Source of the DNA: Morella rubra
Taxonomy: Eukaryota; Streptophyta; Magnoliopsida; Fagales; Myricaceae
NCBI GenBank assembly: GCA_003952965.2
Contig: CM025855.1
Location: forward strand, 5,044,893-5,108,892
Direction: 5' to 3'
Length of the DNA stretch: 64,000 bases
Shown here: in pieces, positions 54,601-64,000 of the stretch
Position numbering within the stretch: the stretch's first letter is position 1
Layout of the letters: each line of letters opens with the position of its first letter
The notes under the pieces: model-generated
Told to the model about the DNA's origin: nothing
Seen by the model: only the letters and a program-made list of their open reading frames with translations
Database searches by the model: none
Translations under genes and position numbers: made by a program

Positions 54601-56381
54601 CAGTCTCTCAATTCTCTCAAGAGTCATAGAACCTTCCCACTAAAGATTCCCTGCTCTTCCTTCTGCCCCAAGCACCTGCAGATCCGCAGCTAGGTACCTA
54701 ACCCTCACTGCAACCCCCACATTATTTTAATCCCACTTTGTATAGTATATTTTTAACTGTTTCTTGTGTTATTTAAATTTTTGACGACTTAAATGTCAAC
54801 AATTTCTGGTGACTGTCTCAGCTCTCTTTCTCCCTTCCTCTGTTCATTTTACGTCACTGGCTGGGTACCGAGAAATCAGCGAACTTATTGTACATTCTTT
54901 TGGCGTTTTCTTCATTGCTTTAAATTCGACGTCCAAACGTGTCAAGTCTGGTAGATTTTCTTCTTTCTTTTTGGTGGGGGTGATTTTTGGTTTTCTTGAC
55001 GTTTTATTGTAGAAAACAGTTGTTTCCAGCTTTCGGCTTATATCTTTTCCACATTAGGCTAGGCATTTGGTTTTGGATTCTATTCGAGTCTTTACCTTGA
55101 GTCAGTCCTTTAGCATTGTCTGAACTCGTGTTTCTAGGTCTTTTCTTGTCGTTTTCCTATTCTTTTTTCCGAGGTGAAAAAGAGAAAGCTGATTTCACCG
55201 TGTTTAATAGGGCTTGAATCCGGGAACGTTTCCAAGTTAAGTTGTTTGCGTTGTCTCTGCGTGTGGCGTTTTGGGAAAGTTAATAACTCGTCAAACAAGG
55301 TACGAGCTTTGGAATTAGCTTTTGTTTCCGTTTCCAGATTGGTTGCCAGTTCAAATTCCCCTCTAATGTTTTTACAATTTGTTTGGTTGCCGATAAAATG
55401 GAGGGAAGTAGTTGAAATGAAATCAAAATGTTGCGTTCTACCCAGCTGGACCAAGTAATTGTAGTAGGTCCAGTTGAGTGCAACATGTTAAGATTCCGAA
55501 GTTACAACATTTATAGGTTTCAAAGTCATATCAGTGTCTGTTTTCTCAGCTACCAAACGGTGCAATTGGTGTTTGATGATGTAACTTGAAGATCGGAAAA
55601 CTATAAATCGGCATTTTGTCTTGAGTTTTCTAAGGATTCTAGTCATGGTTGTTTACCAGTCTCATCCTCTTTTTTTTCTTCTTCTTTTTGGTCCACGGAA
55701 TTGTAGGACCTCAATGCTAAAACCTTTTTCCTAAGGTGTTTTTTCGATTCTTTTGTTGAAATGTGATCATAGCATTTCTTGTAGGTGAGTACTTTCTGTT
55801 TGACCTTGTTCATTTGATTCTGTGTTCCTTTGGATTATTCAACCTGTGAACCATGATAGTACTAGATTTGACAATCTGATATTTTGAACTTCCATTTTCT
55901 TCTTCTTGTCAAATCGGTCTACTTTCTGGCGCGTCTCATCTGCTAGACGGATCCCCCCTCCCCGGATCCCCATGTTTTTTTACTTTTGAATGATTAAGGC
56001 ATATTTAATTTTACAAGCTCGAGTACTGGATTCTTTAGAATGCTGCTATTCTTTTCGAAAATTTGTAGTTCTTTGAAGTACTGTTGCTGGTTCTAGTCTC
56101 TCTAGAATTATTGGTGACCTACAAACCGGGTCAATGGAGCATTTGTGCCTTCTTACATCTGTCATCATCCCGTTTTCTAAAACTAGGTTGCTAGAGTATT
56201 GGTGTGTGTTATCCAGCAGACAGCAACTTTATTATTTTTCCACATTTTTTTCTTCTTTTCACTCATCAACATCATTATTTGTGTGAAAGTGCAAACTGTG
56301 TTGTGATGATTTAGAATAAATGGAACCGGGAATGACCTGGAACCTGATATATGCCGCAGATCATAGATTAAGTGTCCACTA
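54600..56381 (+). promoter_or_regulatory. Probable promoter, 5' UTR and 5' UTR intron of the NT-C2 gene
   Basis: A pyrimidine-rich leader-like stretch near 54590-54690 ends CCGCAGCTAG|GTACCT, a possible donor. An acceptor ATATGCCGCAG ends at 56359, 22 bp before the ATG. If right, a 5' UTR intron of about 1.7 kb precedes the coding exons. The segment duplicated in unit 2 begins inside this intron (55814), so it carries no promoter. Confidence 0.45.
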
Positions 56382-59300
56382 ATGTCGAGGATCTCAAAGT
56401 GGAAGCTTGAGAAGACAAAAGTAAAGGTGGTCTTCCGGCTCCAGTTTCACGCTACACATGTAAGTTTGCTTGACATTGTCAAAAGTTATGCAACTACAAG
56501 GCGTTATGTAACTTTAGTTTATCATTTTCTTTCGTTGATTACCTAGTTAATCTCCTTGGAGGTATTACGCATACTTATGGTAATTTGTGTCATAGGTTAG
56601 AATTTTCTTAAAATACTCTCAAAGAGGCACCCGCACACTAACATGCATTGAACAAAATTACAGAAATGTAAGGTGAACTGGAAAGCTGCAAGGTTGTCTA
56701 TTAAAGCATGTGAGTCCAAATACAAGTTGTGTCAATCATTGAAAGGTGCTGATTTTGCTTGGGTGGAGTCAAGCATGGCTGAGTAGCGGCAATCGCGTTC
56801 AGTGATATTTCTAGAAATTTTAGGTTTGGCTCGTAGTTTGTTTGTAAGAGTATCTATATTTCGACCCCACTGGGATTTCTGAAATTAAAAGGTGTATTCC
56901 CATTGGAGTCCTAAAACTCATGAGATTTTTATTGTCACCAAGATGACACGATTTCAATCAATTTTTTTTTGCCCACTTTTTATTCCTTTAGGTGTTTTAG
57001 CTTTAGGCCATCTTCTACCTGTTTATGTGTTTTATTGTTTGGTTTTTGACAAAGATACTCCTTTTAGGGAAATTATGCCTTTGATGATTTATTTAGGGTA
57101 ATTGCAGTAAATAATTACTGTAGAAAATTCAAATAGAATCTTGTAGGTCTTTTGATATTTAGTTTCTGAATAGGGACTTTCTTGATTAGAGAGCCTATTT
57201 GTTTACGTATTGTTTACTTTTCCTTAGCATTGTACTTTAATACGAAATTTGTATTTATGTCCACGTAACAATGATATGCATCAATTTCAAACCTCTAAAA
57301 GTGTTCAGGTTTGTTACATTGTTGTTTCTAAACCAGTTATGGATTGATTATAAGGCAAACTTGCATGCATTCAGAATAGGGAAATTCATTAGTGACAATA
57401 ATTAATGTAATTGATCTGAGATAGAAGCCCTTTTTTAAAAAGAAAAAAAAAATGCAATGTCAATTTCATTTATTTGTTTAGAGTTTTCTCCTACAGAGGC
57501 TAATCCTGGCTTTACCACTTGGTCTAGGTTTAAGTTCTCACTCTCCATTGGGAATAGACATTGTTTTGCCTTCTCTTTAATCTCTCTCTCTTCCTGTTTG
57601 TATGTGTGTATGCCGGCTGATCTGATGCAAATTTTCTGATCTTGGCATCTAGGTCTATGTAGGACACTATAACCAGTTATCTAATTGGGTTGGTGACCTG
57701 CAGAAATTCATATTTTTCGGATTTGATCTTCAAATTTAAACCCTGGTTGCGTCTCAGAAGTCATCACCTTTAGTTCCCTCACCTTTCCCTGAGAAGAAAA
57801 GGGAAATAATAATCAAAGGAAGCAAAAATGTTGGAGCTACTCTATTGTTCAGGGAACTTTTCACTGTCAACCTCAGGAAAAAACTGGATTCGAGTCATAG
57901 GGGAATCTGTCTTTTAGGGTGATAGCAGTCATACCCAACTAAATGAGATAGGTTTTAATCATCCTGATTTTGACATTTGGTACAGTATCTTCTTAACCGT
58001 CTTATCATAAGGACAATGCTGTATTGAAGAACACTGCAACTCTCATTAAGGATCTAATGAACATGGGAAGTTGCTAGACAAATGTTACTGAAAACTCTGC
58101 CCATATGATGATGAGCAGGCATTTTATGTTTTGCACAGAACCAAACCTATTAACGATATCTGTGGTTTCTTTCAGTTATATAATTTGGTTTGGATCATTA
58201 AATTATTTGTGAGTGCGTGTGTATACTATCTTCTGTATTATTGGGATATTACTTTCTGAAGAATTTTCTCTTGTATCCAGAAATTCAGATTCTGTCTTTA
58301 ATAAAAAAAAAAGAAAAAAAGAAATTCAGATTCTATTATATTATTTGACCCCTTTGAATTTGTTGCAAGTCTTGGGGCTATTATTGCACTAGGCGTGTTC
58401 CTAGGTTTCCTGCACTCAAAAGCTCTTGTCACTTATCCAAATTAAATAAGCAAAGGAATCGGGATAGTTTTAACATTACTGAATTTTGTGTCCCAAAGGT
58501 CTTGGATTTTTCAATTTGATATGTGCATGTTCACCCTGCACATTGTTAGGAATATTTAAGTAGCTTCAGGCAGGTGCATGTTTCTTTAGATATTCCATCT
58601 TGTGCTTGTTGTGACAATGGAGATAAAGTGCTTCTACCATTTATGCTGGACATGCGGATCTTGGTTGTCCATCTGGTTGTTGTTACATCATTGAATGATA
58701 TATTTCCTTTGGCATGATCTAGATTCCACAAACTGGATGGGATAAGCTGTTTATATCATTCATTCCTGCTGATGCTGTAAAGACAACAGCAAAGACAACA
58801 AAAGCAAACGTGAGAAATGGAACCTGCAAATGGGCAGATCCTATTTATGAAACTACCAGACTTCTTCAAGACATCAAGACAAAGCAATATGATGAGAAGC
58901 TCTATAAACTTGTGGTGGCGATGGTAATTTCCTCCTATATTCTTACCTCAAGCGATGTTTATATTGACATTTGAGCTATATGGTACACCTGGTATTTCGT
59001 AATGATATTTGTTCTCCTCTTCATGGTGATCCATGGATCCTTTCATTTTGTTTAATTTCTCTTTCTTTTCTGCTTTTTTTTAATGACTAACATTGACTTT
59101 ATATTGGCCTCTATCTAGGGTTCTTCACGTTCCAGCATCCTTGGTGAGGCTAACATCGACCTTGCTGATTATGCTGATGCCTTAAAGCCTTCTGCTGTTG
59201 CACTGCCTCTTCATGGATGTGACTCTGGAACTACCTTGCATGTGAGGATTTCTAAGTTTCATGCTTGTCTGACATAATATAGTCTTGAGTATAGGATTTT

Positions 59301-62300
59301 GTTAATTTTCTGCTTACTAGGTCATGTACCAAGGATAACTAGCACTTTCTTTACAGCTTGCAGCAAGAGCATCTTATTCTAGCTTGCCTGCTTTAGAGTA
59401 TTTTCTGAAGAGATTTGAAATTCTCCCTCATTATCTTTTCTTGGTTTTGTTATCCAATACCAGGTCACTGTACAGCTGCTAACTTCTAAAACTGGTTTCA
59501 GGTACTGCATTTAGTAACGTGTTCTTCGTGCTTTTGCTGTTTTCATTCCATTTATTTCTATGTGTTGGCTTTCAGAGAATTTGAGCAGCAGAGGGAACTC
59601 AGAGAAAGAGGTCTGGAGACAACTTCTGAACACAATAACCATCATGAATCTGCTGGTAGAAGAATTTCTTCTGGAGAAACTGGCTATGATCAGATGGATA
59701 AGGTTTGACCATTTTCTTGTTTCTTTGTAGCTGTCCACATTTAATCTATGTAAAAACCGTCATTTATATTTTCTCTTTCTTTCAACAATACTAAACTTAT
59801 TTTTTGGTGGAAAGAATTCCTGTGCATATCTTATGCAATTTTTCTTGTCTCTGTGATGTGGTTCCTACTTTCTCTCTGTCTCTCTCTTCGTTCTGGAGAA
59901 CAATATAAAATTCTCTCTTGATTTTTCCAATCGACGCATGTATTCTGGCTGCCACCGTGCTAATTAAAAACACATTTTAAAATCATCAACGCTGTTGTGG
60001 TGTTTCAGGTGCGTTTCCAGGAAATATATTGTTTTTCTTTATGGTCTGACATGAACAACAAGTTGTCTTTCAAGGCATTTCATGTTTCCTTAGAAAGCTA
60101 GCAAGGGAATCTCTGCTATGCTCTTCAATGATCACAAAACAACTAACACAAGTAAACACCACAAAAGTTCAGTCCCAAGCTATCCTGGGAAGAAGATGGG
60201 CATTATCTATGTCCTTTGAAAAATAAATACATTGCCTCTAAGGTCATGTTTGGATATCAAATATATTCAACTTTTTTAGAAATTTTTTCAAAAACTCTAG
60301 ATTTTCACAACCAATTTGTTATTATTGGTCATATCTTACAGTTTTTTGTTGTTTGGGATGATTTTTGGGTGACCTACATTATTCAATGTTGAACTCTACA
60401 ATTTTAAAAGAACTTTTCTTTGCTCAAGTATTTTCTTTATGATCGACAAGTACTTTAGTCTTCTTTGATTCTTCCTAGGTTAATGCAAGGGTTAGATTCA
60501 AAAAAGAATCTCAAGAGCTCCCTTCACTTGAAGAAGAGGTGGGGCTGAATGAAGAGTATCCAGACTCAGCTGTTGGGTTTGATGGCTCATCTAACACTTC
60601 AGAAAGTTTATATACTGAGAAGCATGATGTGTCCAGCACAAATGAAATTGACAGCCTTAAGAGTACAGTGTCAGGCGATTTAGGTGGACTGACCTTTAGT
60701 CAAAGTCCTCGGCCAGAGAAAGGGGACCCTTCTGAGAATAGGTTTTCAGCTCAAGGGACTAACGACTGGGTTCATGGCTGGAGTTCTGACTATTCTGCGG
60801 ATAATGATTTGGCAATTGCTTATGAAGAGAATAGTAGACTTAGAGGGAGCTTGGAAGTAGCTGAATCTTCTCTTCTTGAGCTTAAGCTTGAGGTAAGTGC
60901 ATTACAAAGTCACGCCGATGAAATAGGTGTTGAAGCACAGAAGTTAGCCCAGCAACTCGCTGCAGAGATTGCTTCCGGAGAAGAATTGGCAAAGGAAGTT
61001 TCCATAATGAAATTAGAGTGTTCAAAGTTCAAAGATGATCTTGGAAAGCTTGAAAATTCTAAATTAAGTCCTCCATTTGCTAGTGGAAATTATATTCAGA
61101 CAGACAAGGGTCACATATTCCAAGAGTTAGATGTCAGATGGCTAAAGGGGCTTGTATTGGTGGAGGACAAGATTAGAGAGCTTCAAAACAAGACATGCTA
61201 CGGACCACATGAAGGAGATCTCAGGTTCCTGCATTTAGAGCTGGAGGAACTGCTTGGTTTTCTGCAGGATCTCAAACAAGGAACTGGACAGGCAATTTCG
61301 GGGCTCAACGTGACAAGTGTCCAAGAGATCAGAGAAATGAACTTACATAAAAATGATCTAGTTTTACCAGGAGCTGGTGTTGAGGCGGGCTTGTATCAGC
61401 CAGAAGGCATCCTTCATTGTCTTAAAATTCCTAGCTTGGTGTCTCATGAATCTGATTCTGTTGATTCATTGAAAGGGAAACTCTCTGAACTTCTACAGGA
61501 GTTGGATGAGTCAAAAGCTGATCGGGAGAGCCTTGGCAGGAAAATGGACCAGATGGAATGCTACTATGAAGCCCTTGTGCAGGAACTCGAGGAAACTCAG
61601 AGGCAGATGATGGGAGAGTTGCAAAGTCTCAGAAATGATCATTCTACATGCATGTACACAATCTCATCCACTAAGGCAGAGATGGAGACTATGCATCAAG
61701 ACATGAATGAGCAGCTATTACGTCTTGCCACAGACAAGCGTGATTTGGAATCTCTCAACAGGGAGCTTGAAAGAAGGGCTGCTACTTCAGAAGCAGCACT
61801 CAAGAGGGCACGCCTGAATTACTCCATTGCTGTGAACCAGTTACAGAAGGACCTTGAACTGCTTTCTTTCCAGGTTTTGTCTATGTTTGAGACTAATGAG
61901 AGCCTTATCAGGCAAGCTTTTGCAGATTCCCCGGAACCAATCCTTCAGGGATCCCCAGAAACAGTGCAGAACCAGAAATTGGATTCAGAGGAATTTTGTG
62001 CCTCCAAACTCTTGCAGTATCAGCATAACAATACAGTGGTAAATAAACAAAACTTGGGTGGAGATTTTCTTGTAGAGGATCTGAAACAATCGCTATGCTT
62101 GCAAGAAGGGCTTTACCAAAAGGTTGAAGATGAAGCCTATGAAATGCTTTTATTGAATGTATACTTGGATGTTTTATCTAAAACCCTACAGGAGAGTTTG
62201 CATGAAGCAAGTTTTGAATTTAGACTCTTGAAAGAAGAGCTGGAAGAATGTACACAGCAGCTGGAACTTTCAAATGAGTCCAAGGAGTTAATGATGCGTA

Positions 62301-64000
62301 GCCTGCAGGATGCTATGGATGATGTTCATTCCCTTAATGATTACAAGGCCACTTGCATTGCGAAATGCAATGACTTGGCTCAGCACAACCAAATTTTAGA
62401 ATCGGATTTACAACATGTTTCCCATGAAAATCTTCTTCTCAAACAAAATATTACTGAATGGGAAGCCTTGATGATGGAATGCAGAAGTTATGAGAGAAAG
62501 TATGAGGCCTGCATTGCGGAAAAAATAAATCTGGAAAATTCATTAAAAAAAAAAACCCAAGAAAATGAAAATTTTCAAAACGATATTTCCTCTTTTCAGG
62601 AGGAGTTGAAATCAGTCAGAACTCAATTTGGTGACCTGAGCTCTGAGAAGGAAAATCTACAGAATACTATCGACTTTCTACGAGATAGGCTGTGGAATCT
62701 GTTGGCATCTTATGACAAAAAGTGTGGTGGACTGTCTCTCACAAGTGAATCTTTCTGCCTGGATTTGGAGTCGAAGAACTTTTCAGGGGTTTTACAGCAA
62801 TTAGAAGATCTTCATCAAAGTGCACTTACAAAGATTCTCCAACTCGTGGAAGAGAAGAAAGGCCTAGTGGGTGAAAGAGATTTGGCTGAGTTGTCCTTAA
62901 GAAGAGCAGAATCAGATAATTTGGTCATGAAACAGAAGTTCGAACAGGACATACAAGCTATGATAGGCAAACTACATGTGTCTGACTCCCTACTGCAAAA
63001 GCTTCAATTTGAAGTTGAATCTATTGCTAACAGACTCAAGGTTAGCTCTGAAGCTGAAGAAAGATATGCAGAGCAGCACAAAGAACTGTTTTCTGATCTT
63101 GATCATTTGGAGATTGAGCTGCAACAACTTACTTCTAAAAACAAGGATCTTGCCCAAGAAATCTTGGCATTAGAGACCGTAATTGATGACCTTGATAGGT
63201 GCAAGTCAACTATAGCAGCATTTATGGAAGAAAAAGGTACTTGGGTGAATTCTTTATGGGAAAAAACTGAGGAATCTGCCAAGCTTGCATTGGAGCTTAC
63301 TGATGCGAAAGAAAGTTTGCAATTTCTGCAGGAGGAGTTGCATATCGAGAGAAGTTCCAAAGGTATATTAGACAGTACAGTTTTAACACTACATTCCCAG
63401 TTAGACGAGAAGCAATGCCAATTACAGAATTATCATCAGCAGAAAGCTGAACTGATCCATCTCAAGCAACTGGTATCAGATCTTGAATTTGAAAAAACAA
63501 GAGTTGTCCACCTTTTATTGACCACTGAGGAATGTCTTAAAGGTGTTAGGGAAGAATGTTCTTCTTTAGAGACTCAGCTGTCTGAAGTGCACGGATTTTC
63601 AATAGATATAGATGTTAGACACATTTTCACAATTACTCAGTATGATGTCTGGATAGGGGATCTGATTCAGCAATTTCAATCTGCAGATCAGTACCTTGCT
63701 GAGCTTCATAATAAGCATCTTAATGATGAGAAGGTGCTTGATCGTTGTCTTGCTAGTGAAGCCTGTTATGTTGAAGAAAAAGCTGGCTTGTTGACAAATG
63801 TTGACTCGTTGAAGTCTGAGTTAGAAGCTTGTCTTGCTGAGAACAGAGTGCTTCTTGATAGAAACAGGGTTTTAACTTCTGAGTTGGAGGAATACAAGAA
63901 AAGGGCTGAAAAAGTGGAGGCTACTTTTGATGTGGAGAAAAGTCGGCATGCTCTTGAGATTGAAAGACGAGACCATGAGTTGATGACATCTGAAGAAGAG
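56382..64000 (+). CDS. NT-C2 domain, long coiled-coil protein (3' end outside window)
   Basis: Exons 56382-56459, 58723-58923, 59119-59241, 59464-59501, 59576-59702 and 60479 onward join in frame (all GT-AG), giving 189 residues and then at least 1174 more, open to the window edge. The start MSRISKWKLEKTKVKVVFRL and exon 2 (HIPQTGWDKLFISFIP) are the N-terminal C2 (EEIG1/EHBP1-type) domain, about residues 1-145, ending in TLHVTVQLLTSKTGF. An acidic, serine-rich linker follows (residues 195-300, with NDWVHGWSSDYSADNDLA), then continuous heptad-rich coiled coil from about residue 305. Plant relatives are described as myosin heavy chain-related or sporulation-specific protein 15-like. NT-C2 domains bind membranes or link cargo to the cytoskeleton; the precise role is unknown. 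No break seen. Confidence 0.9.

Noticed and set aside
54308-54643. 111-codon frame upstream of the NT-C2 gene
   Set aside because: Lies in a probable promoter/leader region, no domain, and the codon content looks random.

Overview
The window is nuclear DNA from a flowering plant, almost certainly a eudicot. The genes are split by short AT-rich introns with GT/GC...AG ends, the protein families are plant ones (a GPAT2/3-type acyltransferase, ALD1, a DEP/DUF547 protein), and the spaces between genes are full of small MITEs, a hAT transposon and fossil Copia material. No bacterial-style operons, CRISPR arrays, rRNA or tRNA genes were seen.

Layout. 1-2514 (+): the 3' half of a DEP + DUF547 gene, entering from the left edge. 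2515-5363: intergenic, with a probable poly(A) retro-insertion and a 240-bp imperfect hairpin. 5364-7168 (-): a two-exon GPAT2/3-like glycerol-3-phosphate acyltransferase. 7169-13878: mostly AT-rich intergenic DNA with MITEs and a 0.5-kb tandem duplication. 13879-20041 (-): a TRM9-type tRNA wobble-uridine methyltransferase whose last intron holds a complete-ended 2.65-kb hAT element, so the last coding exon lies 3.9 kb from the rest. 20100-25660: intergenic with several MITEs. 25888-29811 (+): an apparently intact ten-exon ALD1 aminotransferase gene (pipecolate / systemic acquired resistance pathway). 30841-52600: duplicated blocks. 56382 to the right edge (+): a large NT-C2 plus coiled-coil gene, cut by the window end.

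The most notable structure is a decayed tandem triplication between 25.7 and 58 kb. The inferred ancestral unit is ALD1 - small gene type 1 - small gene type 2 - spacer - 5' end of the NT-C2 gene. Unit 1 (about 25659-34352) keeps the intact ALD1 and both small genes. Unit 2 (about 38155-48178) keeps ALD1 exons 5 and 7-10 (broken), both small genes, and a non-functional 5' fragment of the NT-C2 gene. Unit 3 (48172 onward) keeps ALD1 exons 1-4 (broken), one small gene, and the real NT-C2 gene. A fossil Copia element sits between units 1 and 2. Because the units are paralogous, several transposon insertions have their empty site elsewhere in the same window, which fixes their ends and target duplications.

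The small-gene family (five copies, about 73-87 codons, own TATA boxes, one in-frame indel between types) is not a family I can name. It is the best candidate here for something undescribed: it has been copied together with ALD1 and three to four copies keep an open frame. Whether it works with ALD1 in defence is inference from position only.
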